A stretch of DNA of 64,000 bases, from positions 2,480,001-2,544,000 of the forward strand of contig NZ_CP015378.1 in the NCBI RefSeq assembly GCF_001629705.1. The letters are read 5' to 3'. Origin of the DNA: Fictibacillus phosphorivorans. Lineage in GTDB: Bacteria > Bacillota > Bacilli > Bacillales > Fictibacillaceae. The notes under the pieces were generated by a model that did no database searches, was not told the origin of the DNA, and saw only the letters and a list, made by a program, of their open reading frames with translations. The position numbers were made by a program, and so were the translations under genes. Of this stretch, positions 17,695 to 26,104 are shown piece by piece. The first letter of the stretch is position 1; every line of letters starts with the position of its first letter.

Positions 17695-18957
17695 CTATTG
17701 AATGTTGTAGCGATCAAGCAGATAGTTCCAAAATACAGGATAACCAAATGATAGATTCCAAAAGCTCACACCGGCAAAGCCGTACTGATCGACCACATCA
17801 AATTTTGCTCTCATACTTCGCAGATCTTCAAACCATACGACGTGCTCTTTCTTCTGTTTATCCCAATACCGGTAATACGGAGCTTCATCTTTTCTCGAGT
17901 ATTTAATAGCAGCTTGCCGCTTGCCTGCTAGCTGAGTGGCTTGAACCGGATTCAATGCTTTTGCAAACTCACCACCGGGTTTATAAGGTAACGTCCAATC
18001 ATAGCCATACAGATTGATGCCCATGAGGATTTTCTTCGGATCGATCACGCTCACTGCATAGTCGAGCACTTTTTTAACAGAAGGAAGTGGACTAACAGCC
18101 ATCGGCGGTCCTCCGCTATATCCCCACTCGTACGTCATCAGAATCACATAATCGACGATCTCACCGTGAGCTTTATAGTCATGAGATTCGTACCATTCAC
18201 CTTGTTGTGTGCCCGAAATCTTAGGTGCTACAGCAGTCATGACAACGTAATTCTCTTGATGCATCTTCTTTGTGAGCGTTCTTAAAAACTGATTGTATGC
18301 TTCTTTGTTTTGTTTACCTAAGTACTCAAAGTCCACCGAGATCCCTTCGTATCCTTTTTGCTTCATGATACGTAACGACTCGTTTATCACTTTATCAGTT
18401 ATCTCTTTATTCGTTAGAATCTCTGTTCCCACTTCTTCACTGAACTCGCCGTCTTTTATGTTCGTGATGGCCATGATTGGGCGCACGTTTCTATTTTTTG
18501 CATCTTTTAAGAACTCAGTGTCATTCAGTGGTTTGAATATGCCTTTCTCGTTCACTTCATAGCTAAAAAGCGTGATATACGTGAGCGCTCTAGCAGCCGC
18601 ATCAAAATTGGCTTGAGCTTTCGGATTTGGTTCTGCAAACGCGTTCGTCACGATTGTTTTCTTCGTACGCTCTGGAACGTTCAGTTGCGTTCCTGGCCGC
18701 AGGTTGCTGTCCGTTAAACCAGGATTCGCCTGTTGCAGCTCTGCGACAGATACACCGATCCGGTTTCCGATCTCTTCTAATGAATCACCAGGCTGAACGG
18801 TATACGTAAAAGGTGTTGGAATAAAGAGTGTCTGTCCTACTGTTAGTACGTCTTTTTCTGACAGTCGATTAACCGTAGCAAGCTCCTGCCACGGCAATTT
18901 ATAGTACTGCGACAGCCTCCAAAGAGAATCGCCTCGTTTCACCACATGAATCTGCAT
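17695..18957 (-). CDS. LysM + GH18 spore-cortex/peptidoglycan hydrolase (SleL/YaaH type)
   Basis: 420 residues: two N-terminal LysM repeats (MQIHVVKRGDSLWRLSQYYK and FTYTVQPGDSLEEIGNRIG), then a glycoside-hydrolase-18 barrel with GISVDFEYL (catalytic Glu after Asp), VILMTYEWGYSGGPP and a final FAGVSFWNL. SleL/YaaH proteins are N-acetylglucosaminidases active on cortex during germination. There is no signal peptide, typical of that group. The start at 18957 has AGGAGGGG 5 bases upstream; the longer in-frame start at 18984 contains that site. It is not found here in B. subtilis, so it has been relocated or added. Confidence 0.9.
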   Translation of the reverse strand: MQIHVVKRGDSLWRLSQYYKLPWQELATVNRLSEKDVLTVGQTLFIPTPFTYTVQPGDSLEEIGNRIGVSVAELQQANPGLTDSNLRPGTQLNVPERTKKTIVTNAFAEPNPKAQANFDAAARALTYITLFSYEVNEKGIFKPLNDTEFLKDAKNRNVRPIMAITNIKDGEFSEEVGTEILTNKEITDKVINESLRIMKQKGYEGISVDFEYLGKQNKEAYNQFLRTLTKKMHQENYVVMTAVAPKISGTQQGEWYESHDYKAHGEIVDYVILMTYEWGYSGGPPMAVSPLPSVKKVLDYAVSVIDPKKILMGINLYGYDWTLPYKPGGEFAKALNPVQATQLAGKRQAAIKYSRKDEAPYYRYWDKQKKEHVVWFEDLRSMRAKFDVVDQYGFAGVSFWNLSFGYPVFWNYLLDRYNIQ

Positions 18958-19014
18958 GATACCCCTCCTAAAAAAACGTCTCATGTCATCATCATATGTC
19001 CAAGTGTCTTGTCC

Positions 19015-19359
19015 TTATGTACCGTGCTTTTTTAGTATGACACTTTTCTTTTCCCATTCCGAAAATAACGCACTGAGCTGTATGTACGATTGATAGTGAT
19101 CTGGCTGATCTTCAATGAACGAAAGCCTCTCGATCACGTTCACAGGCAAGTGCTGAAATCCTTTTAGATCGCTTTTGTAATTCGAAAGATCATTAGGTTG
19201 TCCTCCATTTACGAGATAGATCGTTTTCAAGTACTGTTGAAAAAAATACACCATCGGTTTCTTCGCACTTTTTCTATCCCGATTTTTAAAGTGATGTGCG
19301 ATTTCCTCCGATTTTTCTTTCCACTCTGTAAAAATGTTCTCTGCTGTATTCTCACTCAT
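19015..19359 (-). CDS. ypoC: YpoC-like protein
   Basis: A 114-residue soluble, helix-rich protein with blocks KKPMVYFFQQYLKTIYLVNG and LPVNVIERLSFIEDQPDHYQSYIQLSALFSEWEKK, consistent with the YpoC family. It is shorter than the B. subtilis protein (about 165). Function unknown. In B. subtilis ypoC directly follows nth; here an amidase gene has been inserted between them. Confidence 0.75.
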   Translation of the reverse strand: MSENTAENIFTEWKEKSEEIAHHFKNRDRKSAKKPMVYFFQQYLKTIYLVNGGQPNDLSNYKSDLKGFQHLPVNVIERLSFIEDQPDHYQSYIQLSALFSEWEKKSVILKKHGT

Positions 19360-19385
19360 CTATTTTAGCCTCCATTTGTAGACAA

Positions 19386-19415
19386 CAAAAAAGAGCTTAT
19401 CAAAAGATAATCTCT
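19386..19415 (-). terminator. Terminator of the amidase gene
   Basis: On the minus strand AGAGATTATC pairs with GATAAGCTCT (one mismatch) and a T-run follows. It lies 22 bases past the amidase stop and upstream of ypoC. Confidence 0.7.
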
Positions 19416-19437
19416 TATCTAAAGTTATTGTACCTCT

Positions 19438-20469
19438 TTAAAACAGGGTATTCCAAGTGGCTTGTCCAACGATTCCGTCCACAGTGAGCCCTTTTCTTTT
19501 TTGATAAGCTTTTACGGCAGATTCTGTTTGTGGACCAAAGTTACCATCTGCTGCAATACTTAATGCACGCTGAATTCTGCTAACGTTTGCCCTGTCCGTT
19601 GAACCTCTCTTAATAACATAACCTGGGTAAGGAACGACAGCACTTCCGTTCGAGTTAGTTGGTATTGGTGCTACCGGTTTAGTTGGTTTTGTAGATGGTT
19701 TTAACACAACATCCAATTTTTTTATTGTGTTTGGTCCTGCAACACCATCAACCGCTAGTTTATATTTGTTTTGGAATGCTCTTACCGCTTTCTCTGTATT
19801 CGGACCGTAAATTCCATCCGCCAGAAGTGTGTATCCTGCACGTTTTAGTTTGTTCTGCAGATCGAGAACTCTTTGACCTGTACTTCCATTCTTTAATACG
19901 GTATTGCTTGTACCGGGTGTTGGTTGAGGTGTTGGTGTAGGAATTGCTTGATTGGAAATGGAACTCTCAACATCTTTTAAGAACCGATCGAATGTGATGC
20001 CATAACGATTCAAAGCGTTATCAGGGTCTGTTCTTCGGCCAGGATCTAATTGTTTATGACTCGCGATCTTCTCTTTTGGTCTCCAGTTGTATCTTTTACA
20101 AAGATAACCCCAGAACCAGACGTAACGTTTATACGCTTCTTGAAAATTGATTCCCCCACCCCAGCAGAGTTCCACACCGATTGCGGCATCATTTGACTCT
20201 CGACCAAAACGGACGTTGTCCAACCTTGTTCCATACTGAACATGATACGCTTTTTCATCGAGCGGAATGATCACTAGGATCTCTTTATCATCAATAAAAA
20301 CATGTGCGCTCGCACTCGGCTGTTGATTGTTAAAATAGTTTCGGTTGCTTCTGGCCGAAGTTCCTGGATTTCCTGTATCATGAGCTACTCCAAAGAATGG
20401 CCCGTCCAACTTCGTACCGGGTCTTGCATTACCTAACTTGATATAGTCATATGTGATTGAATATGACAC
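19438..20469 (-). CDS. N-acetylmuramoyl-L-alanine amidase with two PG-binding domains
   Basis: 343 residues. The N-terminal amidase_2/PGRP domain (about 1-165) has zinc-ligand histidines in FFGVAHDTGN and ASHKQLDPGRRTDPD and the SASAHVFID strand. A Pro/Thr linker follows, then two peptidoglycan-binding_1 repeats (GSTGQRVLDLQNKLKRAGY to GVAGPNTIKKL and ADGNFGPQTESAVKAYQKRKGLTVDGIVGQATW). It lacks a signal peptide, as do XlyA-type endolysins of prophages. No other phage genes are present, so it is either a captured lysin or a mother-cell/spore wall enzyme. Confidence 0.92.
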   Translation of the reverse strand: MSYSITYDYIKLGNARPGTKLDGPFFGVAHDTGNPGTSARSNRNYFNNQQPSASAHVFIDDKEILVIIPLDEKAYHVQYGTRLDNVRFGRESNDAAIGVELCWGGGINFQEAYKRYVWFWGYLCKRYNWRPKEKIASHKQLDPGRRTDPDNALNRYGITFDRFLKDVESSISNQAIPTPTPQPTPGTSNTVLKNGSTGQRVLDLQNKLKRAGYTLLADGIYGPNTEKAVRAFQNKYKLAVDGVAGPNTIKKLDVVLKPSTKPTKPVAPIPTNSNGSAVVPYPGYVIKRGSTDRANVSRIQRALSIAADGNFGPQTESAVKAYQKRKGLTVDGIVGQATWNTLF

Positions 20470-20700
20470 GAAAACATCACTCCCTTTCTATAACGTATGT
20501 AGAAAGAGAGAAAATGCTTGTACATATGGGGTCTTTGTGCAGATTTTGAAATGTTTTGTAGGTAATTCTGTGCAGAATTTTTGTTATTAAGTTTAGATGG
20601 AAGCATTAAACAGTTGATTGTAGGTTGGCACGTATACCTCCATCCGTATATATGAGAGCAATTCAAGAAATGAACTCAATAATCCTTGAAATATTGTTTA

Positions 20701-20763
20701 TAATACGGCGAGATTGGACGATAATACGACGAGTTTTCACTTTATATCAGCGAGTCGACAAAT
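20701..20763 (-). repeat. 21-bp-period array, locus B (three units)
   Basis: Three units start at 20701, 20722 and 20743, exactly 21 bases apart, with motif TAATACGRCGAG then TATATCAGCGAG. On the minus strand the array begins TGTCGACTCGCTGATATA and closely parallels the array at 56509-56600. It sits 230 bases upstream of the amidase start and downstream of the nth terminator. The remainder of 20470-20845 shows no gene. Confidence 0.85.
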
Positions 20764-20839
20764 CACGACATCCTCACCTCACTAAATACCCCCTATGAGT
20801 GCCGAATATTATACACCCTCTACCAAGAGTCTAAGGCAA

Positions 20840-20872
20840 AAGAAAAAACCGTAACTCCATCAGTTACGGTTT
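20840..20872 (-). terminator. Terminator of nth
   Basis: AAACCGTAACT (20846-20856) pairs with AGTTACGGTTT (20862-20872); on the minus strand a T-rich run follows. It is just past the nth stop at 20877. Confidence 0.9.
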
Positions 20873-20876
20873 CAAG

Positions 20877-21548
20877 CTATCTTTTCTGAGTCAGCTTTTT
20901 CTCTTTTTGGTTCATCCGCTTCTTACCTTCTCGGCAGATGGAGAGAAGTGGACACTCTGGGCAGTTTGGATTTTGTGCTTTGCAGTGATATCTGCCAAAG
21001 AAGATCAGACGGTGATGAGTTGCGCCCCATAATGATTTTGGAATCTTCTTCATCAGTGTTTCTTCTACCTGCAGAACAGAGTCTTTCCATTTACAGATAC
21101 CAAGCCTTTTCGAAACCCGTTCAACATGCGTATCGACCGCAATCGCAGGAACATCATAAGCGACAGATACGACAACGTTTGCCGTTTTTCGTCCTACGCC
21201 AGGCAGTTTCGTCAGTTCATCTCGATCTTTTGGTATCTCGCCACCGTACTCGTTGATCACGAGCTCACTCAGTTTTTGGATGTTCTTTGCCTTGTTTCGG
21301 TATAATCCGATCGACCGGATATCGTCCTGCAGCTCTTCTATCGTAACGTTCAGATAATCTTGCGGTGTTTTATATTTTTCAAAAAGCTTCGGTGTTACTT
21401 TGTTAACGAGCGCATCTGTACATTGCGCTGACAGAAGCACCGCGATTGTCAGCTCGAACGGGTTCGAGTGGTGAAGTTCGCAATGAGCGTCTGGAAACAT
21501 GTCCTCGATCTGCTCTAAACAAAATTGAATCTGTGCTTTGTTTAACAC
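20877..21548 (-). CDS. nth: Endonuclease III, base-excision DNA glycosylase/lyase
   Basis: 223 residues. The helix-hairpin-helix LPGVGRKTANVV is followed by the catalytic Asp in VDTHVERVSKRLG, and the lysine nucleophile lies in the LLSAQCTDALVNKVTP helix region. The C-terminal iron-sulfur ligands are CKAQNPNCPECPLLSIC. The enzyme removes oxidised pyrimidines and nicks the abasic site. It follows dnaD by 58 bases as in B. subtilis, where the pair is co-transcribed. Confidence 0.98.
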   Translation of the reverse strand: MLNKAQIQFCLEQIEDMFPDAHCELHHSNPFELTIAVLLSAQCTDALVNKVTPKLFEKYKTPQDYLNVTIEELQDDIRSIGLYRNKAKNIQKLSELVINEYGGEIPKDRDELTKLPGVGRKTANVVVSVAYDVPAIAVDTHVERVSKRLGICKWKDSVLQVEETLMKKIPKSLWGATHHRLIFFGRYHCKAQNPNCPECPLLSICREGKKRMNQKEKKLTQKR

Positions 21549-21606
21549 GTTTACGTGACCTCCTGTTATAAAAAAGAAAGACCCTAGTATAAGGCCATTT
21601 CATGTT

Positions 21607-22320
21607 TTATGATTCCAGCCAGTTGTATTGGGGACGCTTGATGCCTGAGTCGTTCCTTGGTTGCTCTTGTTTCCCCGTTCTTTGTAGCTGTCTGACTCTA
21701 AATTTTTCACCATACGTTTTAGCTGCTTCTGGACTTATAATGCCGTTTTTCTTCCACTCGAATAAAATACGATCAATATAACGGAAGTTCAGCTTCCCAG
21801 ATAAAACAGACTCTTTTAATGCTGTTAGAATCAACTCTGGAGACTGTTGATCCTCGTCCATCCAGATCTTAAGTGTTTCAAGTTCCATCGGAGATAAAGG
21901 ACGGCCGAACTCTTTTTCGAATCGGACGAATACGTTCTGTTCCTGGTGCTCCTTATGTACCTCTTTTTTAACCTGCTCTTCTTCTTTCAAACTTTGAAGA
22001 AGTCTGTTCCAAAGGGGCTGAAGCGTATAAGCTTCAAAATAGACGCCTTTTTCCTTATCTTCGAACTGATCCATACCGAGTACACCTCTGCCGATTAACG
22101 TCCTCAGCATAGCAGACACTTCATCACTCGAAGCGGACATTCGTTCAGATAGCTCGACAGGTGTCGGAAAGTAGTTTCCTGATTCTATAAAAACATGAAG
22201 CTGTATAAACAACATGCATTCGTTGTCTGATAGACCGATCTGTTTGTACGTTTTGATTAACATATTAGGGATGCTGACTGATCCTTCAGCCATCCATCGT
22301 TCAAATAAATTACCGTTCAT
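21607..22320 (-). CDS. dnaD: DNA replication initiation protein DnaD
   Basis: 237 residues. N-terminal DnaD_N winged-helix domain (IPNMLIKTYKQIGLSDNECMLFIQL, FPTPVELSERM), then the C-terminal DnaB_2/DnaD domain (FEKEFGRPLSPMELETLKIW, with IDRILFEWKKNGI, the YxxxIxxxW-type motif). DnaD acts with DnaB in PriA- and DnaA-dependent loading of the replicative helicase. ATG at 22320 has AGAGGTG 8 bases upstream; a GTG directly before it (22323) is a less likely start. Confidence 0.96.
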   Translation of the reverse strand: MNGNLFERWMAEGSVSIPNMLIKTYKQIGLSDNECMLFIQLHVFIESGNYFPTPVELSERMSASSDEVSAMLRTLIGRGVLGMDQFEDKEKGVYFEAYTLQPLWNRLLQSLKEEEQVKKEVHKEHQEQNVFVRFEKEFGRPLSPMELETLKIWMDEDQQSPELILTALKESVLSGKLNFRYIDRILFEWKKNGIISPEAAKTYGEKFRVRQLQRTGKQEQPRNDSGIKRPQYNWLES

Positions 22321-22476
22321 CACTAAAACACCTCTTGAAACATTATAGCATATAAAACTAGGTTTTTTATTTTCACTGTACTGGTGAATGTTGAGAAAAA
22401 AAGTAGTTTTTGAGCGTGATGAGCATATGCTAGTCGCTTGTCGAAATTTGCAGAACCGCCTTTATTTACTTTTTTT

Positions 22477-22581
22477 GACTTAATTGGTTCCGATTTTGAC
22501 TTAATTTTTTCATTTTAGACTCAATCGCATCCAAGTACGACTTAATTCTTCCTCAAAACGACTTAATTTCACGTTTTCCAC
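22477..22581. repeat. 21-bp-period array, locus A (five units)
   Basis: GACTTAATT-type cores start at 22477, 22498, 22518 (as GACTCAAT), 22539 and 22560: spacings 21, 20, 21, 21. Between cores the sequence is unrelated. It lies between the dnaD start (22320) and the asnS terminator. This gap of about 330 bases holds nothing else visible apart from that terminator. Confidence 0.85.
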
Positions 22582-22600
22582 ACTTTCTACACCCTCGAAA

Positions 22601-22635
22601 ACAAAAAAAAATCTCCCCGCATAACAGGGAGATTT
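22601..22635 (-). terminator. Terminator of asnS
   Basis: AAATCTCCC (22609-22617) pairs with GGGAGATTT (22627-22635), with a nine-T run on the minus strand after the stem. The asnS stop is 14 bases away. Confidence 0.92.
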
Positions 22636-22648
22636 TTAAATTTATTAA

Positions 22649-23941
22649 TTAAGGATACAAACGGTTCAATAGACGTGGGAATGGAATCGTTTCACGAACG
22701 TGCTCCGCTCCAGAGATCCAAGCTACTGTACGCTCTAATCCAAGACCGAATCCTGAATGTGGAACGCTTCCGTATTTTCTAAGTTCTAGATACCATTTGT
22801 AGGCATCGTCCGTTAACCCGTGCTCTTCATAACGCTGTTCCATTAATGCTAGGTCATCGATACGCTGACTTCCACCGATGATCTCTCCGTATCCTTCTGG
22901 AGCGATCAGGTCTGCACATAGTACAACATCTTCACGGTTAGGGTCTGGCTTCATGTAGAACGCTTTGATGTCTTTCGGATAGTTCGTTATGAAAACAGGC
23001 TTGTCGAAGCTTTCCGCGATCGCTGTTTCGTGCGGCGCACCGAAGTCGTCTCCCCACTCAATATCGTCAAACCCTTTTTCTTTTAGCATCTTGATCGCAT
23101 CGTCATAAGAAACACGAGGGAAAGGCGCTTTTACGTTCTCTAACTTAGAGATATCGCGTCCAAGTGTCTTTAGCTCGTTCTCACAGCGTGTGATCACAGA
23201 TTGAACGATGTGTGAGATGAACTGTTCTTGAATTTCAAGTGATTCTTCGTGTTCCACGAATGCCATCTCAGGTTCGATCATCCAGAACTCGATCAAGTGA
23301 CGACGAGTCTTTGATTTCTCTGCACGGAACGTCGGCCCGAACGAGTATACTTTTCCAAGTGCCATCGCTGCCGCTTCCATGTAGAGTTGTCCACTTTGTG
23401 AAAGATACGCATCTTCTTCAAAGTACTTCGTGTGGAACAATGAAGTCGTTCCTTCAGCAGAACTTCCTGTAAGGATCGGAGGATCTACTTTTGCAAAGTC
23501 GTTGTTGTAGAAGAACTCGTTCACTGCATGAATAATCTCGTTACGAATCTTTAAGATCGCGTGCTGACGCTTAGAACGGATCCAAAGGTGACGGTGATCC
23601 ATCAAGAACTCTGTTCCGTGTTCTTTCGGTGTGATCGGGTAGTCTACCGCTTGATGAAGCACTTCAACATCTGTTACTTCAAGTTCTACACCTAGAGCTG
23701 AACGCTCGTCCTCTTTAACCATACCCGTTACATAAAGACTGGACTCTTGCGTAAGTCCTTTTGCTTTTGCAAAGATCTCATCGCCTACTTCACTCTTAAC
23801 AACAACTCCTTGTACGAATCCAGATCCATCACGAAGCTGTAAGAAAGCGATCTTACCTGAAGAACGCTTATTAGAGAGCCAAGCACCGATCTTTACGGTC
23901 TTGCCTACGTGTTCACTAAGCTTATTAATCGTTGTTTTCAC
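22649..23941 (-). CDS. asnS: Asparaginyl-tRNA synthetase
   Basis: 430 residues, class IIb synthetase. N-terminal OB-fold anticodon-binding domain ([31 protein letters not shown]), then class II motif 2 ([25 protein letters not shown]) and motif 3 ([13 protein letters not shown]). It charges tRNA-Asn. The start is GTG at 23941 with GGAGG 8 bases upstream, giving the usual 430 residues; an in-frame ATG five codons earlier overlaps that ribosome site. It follows aspB in the same transcription direction. Confidence 0.97.
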   Translation of the reverse strand: MKTTINKLSEHVGKTVKIGAWLSNKRSSGKIAFLQLRDGSGFVQGVVVKSEVGDEIFAKAKGLTQESSLYVTGMVKEDERSALGVELEVTDVEVLHQAVDYPITPKEHGTEFLMDHRHLWIRSKRQHAILKIRNEIIHAVNEFFYNNDFAKVDPPILTGSSAEGTTSLFHTKYFEEDAYLSQSGQLYMEAAAMALGKVYSFGPTFRAEKSKTRRHLIEFWMIEPEMAFVEHEESLEIQEQFISHIVQSVITRCENELKTLGRDISKLENVKAPFPRVSYDDAIKMLKEKGFDDIEWGDDFGAPHETAIAESFDKPVFITNYPKDIKAFYMKPDPNREDVVLCADLIAPEGYGEIIGGSQRIDDLALMEQRYEEHGLTDDAYKWYLELRKYGSVPHSGFGLGLERTVAWISGAEHVRETIPFPRLLNRLYP

Positions 23942-24016
23942 TACATGTACCTCCACTGTACGTTATCAATATCTACCAAAAAAAATTATGAAGGAGAACT
24001 TTCTAAAAATCAATCA

Positions 24017-25201
24017 TTACTTCTGTTTTGAGTTGATAAAACGTTCGATGCGATCTAAAGCTTCCATGATCGTATCAAGGCTCGTTGCATAAGAAAGTCT
24101 CACGTTATTAGGCGCACCGAATCCTGAACCTGGTACTAATGCTACTTTTTCTTCTTCTAAAAGAGCTTCTACCCACTCATCAACAGAGTTAAATCCTGTC
24201 ATGCTAACCGCTTCTGTTGCGTTCGGGAACAGATAGAACGCTCCGTTCGGTTTCACACAAGTGATGCCAGGAATCGTGATCAGACGGTCGTACACTTTGT
24301 TCATACGTTCTTCAAACGCTTTGCGCATCTCTTCAACAGGCTCTTGTGTGCCGTTATAGGCTGCAAGTGCACCGTGCTGAGATGTTGTTGTTGGGTTCGA
24401 TGTACTATGGCTGTCTAAGTTCGTCATTGCTTTAATGATCTTAGCGTCACCTGCTGCAAAACCGATTCTCCAGCCTGTCATCGCATGTGATTTAGACAAA
24501 CCATTGATGATGATTGTTTGCTTTTTCAGCTCTGGTGAAAGCTCTGCAATTGATGTATGTTTCACTCCGCCGTAAACGAGTTTTTCATAGATTTCATCAG
24601 AAACGATTAAGATATCATTCTCAAGACACACTTCACCAATCGCGCGCAGCTCTTCTGCTGAATAAAGCGATCCTGTCGGGTTGCTTGGAGAGTTCAATAC
24701 AAGTGCTTTCGTTTGTTCAGTGATTGCTTTTTTAAGATCTTCTGCTGTGATCTTGAATCCATTCTCTTCTTTTCCTTCCAAGTAAACTGGCGTACCGTCA
24801 GCGAGTTTCACTTGTTCAGGATAGCTCACCCAATATGGTATCGGGATGATCACTTCGTCTCCTTCATCAAGGATCGCTTGAAACAGAGAGTACAACGAAT
24901 GTTTTGCTCCTGTACTTACAATGATCTCAGACGGTTCGTACGTTAACCCTTGATCTTGCTTCAGCTTGTTCACGATCGCTTTTTTTAGTGACAAAAGACC
25001 GCCAGAAGCTGTATATTTCGTGTGTCCTTCTTTCATAGACTCATAAGCCGCTTCAATAATATGTATCGGTGTATTAAAGTCAGGTTCACCTGCACCAAGT
25101 GCGATTACATCGTGCCCGTCTGCCTTTAATTGGTTTGCCTTTGCTGTGATTGCGAGAGTTGTTGAAGGAGTTAATGCCTCCACACGTTTTGCAAGCTTCA
25201 T
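24017..25201 (-). CDS. aspB: Aspartate aminotransferase, class I/II
   Basis: 394 residues, PLP-dependent fold type I. Visible: LGAGEPDFNTP, the NSPSNPTGSLYS block, the internal-aldimine lysine in INGLSKSHAMTGWRIGF (SKSH), and the C-terminal NVRLSYATS. It interconverts aspartate/2-oxoglutarate and oxaloacetate/glutamate. ATG at 25201 (MKLAKRVEAL) with GGAGGG upstream matches the family; the longer frame adds ten unsupported residues. ypmB ends 37 bases upstream, as in B. subtilis. Confidence 0.96.
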   Translation of the reverse strand: MKLAKRVEALTPSTTLAITAKANQLKADGHDVIALGAGEPDFNTPIHIIEAAYESMKEGHTKYTASGGLLSLKKAIVNKLKQDQGLTYEPSEIIVSTGAKHSLYSLFQAILDEGDEVIIPIPYWVSYPEQVKLADGTPVYLEGKEENGFKITAEDLKKAITEQTKALVLNSPSNPTGSLYSAEELRAIGEVCLENDILIVSDEIYEKLVYGGVKHTSIAELSPELKKQTIIINGLSKSHAMTGWRIGFAAGDAKIIKAMTNLDSHSTSNPTTTSQHGALAAYNGTQEPVEEMRKAFEERMNKVYDRLITIPGITCVKPNGAFYLFPNATEAVSMTGFNSVDEWVEALLEEEKVALVPGSGFGAPNNVRLSYATSLDTIMEALDRIERFINSKQK

Positions 25202-25238
25202 ACTACTAAATCCCTCCACGTTTTTATTCATCTGATTT

Positions 25239-25724
25239 CTATTGATCTGATTCTTTCAGACGATAGATTTCGTATCGCTCACCACTTTCAAAATAGCCGT
25301 AAAAGTAGGTGTAACGGTCCTTCGTGTCATAATAGACTACTTCCCATAATGGAATGTCGTCTTCCATACCGAGACGGCTGTCGACGATCGTCTTTGCATC
25401 ATGGTTCTGTTTCACATAATTCAGGATCTGTTTCTCTGAAAGTCCATCTTTCGCGTTCAAAGAGGTGACCTTTTTGTCTTTATCGACCCAAACGATCTTG
25501 TTTGTGCCTTTTTTGTTCTTACCTTCTACTACATAATACGTCTCATTCTTATAAAAGTGATCCACATTTGTAATAGAAACGAGGTCCTCTTCTTTCTTTG
25601 CGATCTCAACCGCTTCTGCTTCTTTCTTAGCGGGCTTTGCTTGAACACCATTAAACAGATAATAAGCTTGCCAGCTTGCTAAGATTAGAATGCCAATAAC
25701 AACAAGTATCCACTTTTTTCCCAT
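25239..25724 (-). CDS. ypmB: YpmB, PepSY-like secreted/membrane-anchored protein
   Basis: 161 residues with an uncleaved N-terminal membrane anchor (KWILVVIGILILASWQAYYLF) and an extracytoplasmic part with PepSY/DUF5590-like features (YVVEGKNKKGTNKIVWVDKDKK, VVYYDTKDRYTYFYGYFESGE). The homologue is located between ypmA and aspB. Function not established; PepSY domains are often inhibitory or sensing modules at the cell surface. Confidence 0.85.
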   Translation of the reverse strand: MGKKWILVVIGILILASWQAYYLFNGVQAKPAKKEAEAVEIAKKEEDLVSITNVDHFYKNETYYVVEGKNKKGTNKIVWVDKDKKVTSLNAKDGLSEKQILNYVKQNHDAKTIVDSRLGMEDDIPLWEVVYYDTKDRYTYFYGYFESGERYEIYRLKESDQ

Positions 25725-25736
25725 ATTTAAGCCTTC

Positions 25737-25907
25737 CTATGTGCGATAGATCGTAAAAATCATCTTATTTTTATTATCGTCATCTAACGCGAGCCCAAAC
25801 ATTAAATCTTGATGCTTTAATGTTTTGTTCAGTTCAGATACTACTTTATACAAGTCACTCGACTTGTCCACCTTTAGCGTCGAAAGAACTTCAATTTTGC
25901 TTTCCAC
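25737..25907 (-). CDS. ypmA: YpmA, DUF4264 family small protein
   Basis: A 56-residue protein too short for many gene callers. GTG at 25907 is preceded by AGGAGG. Product: MESKIEVLSTLKVDKSSDLY, then KVVSELNKTLKHQDLMFGLAL and ends KMIFTIYRT, matching the length and pattern of YpmA. It lies 13 bases ahead of ypmB, same order as B. subtilis (dinG-ypmA-ypmB-aspB). Function unknown. Confidence 0.88.
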   Translation of the reverse strand: MESKIEVLSTLKVDKSSDLYKVVSELNKTLKHQDLMFGLALDDDNKNKMIFTIYRT

Positions 25908-26054
25908 GGTTCTTCCTCCTCTTACATCAATCTTTTCCTTGTTTACTATAGCAGAAAATCGGTGAAAAAGGTACTTTAGAATCCTTTAATAAGAAGGAAA
26001 AATGACTTTGTTTATGCTTACTTTGTAAACTAGCTTCCTAAATCAAGAGGTAAA

Positions 26055-26090
26055 CAAAAATAAACCGACCAGATATAAAATATGGTCGGT
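26055..26090 (-). terminator. Terminator of the cyanophycinase-family gene
   Basis: ACCGACCA (26064-26071) pairs with TGGTCGGT (26083-26090); a T-rich run follows on the minus strand. It is 15 bases past the stop at 26105. Confidence 0.85.
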
Positions 26091-26104
26091 CACAAATGGA
26101 AATA

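Noticed and set aside
17183..17701. 172-residue plus-strand frame over the ponA tail
   Set aside because: Out-of-frame reading of the GEP-rich repeats of ponA.
19438..20469. Prophage remnant around the amidase
   Set aside because: No other phage gene, attachment repeat or integrase visible on either side; kept only as a possibility for the amidase itself.
20433..20666. 77-residue minus-strand frame upstream of the amidase
   Set aside because: No ribosome site, Cys/His/Ser-scattered composition, overlaps the real gene start.
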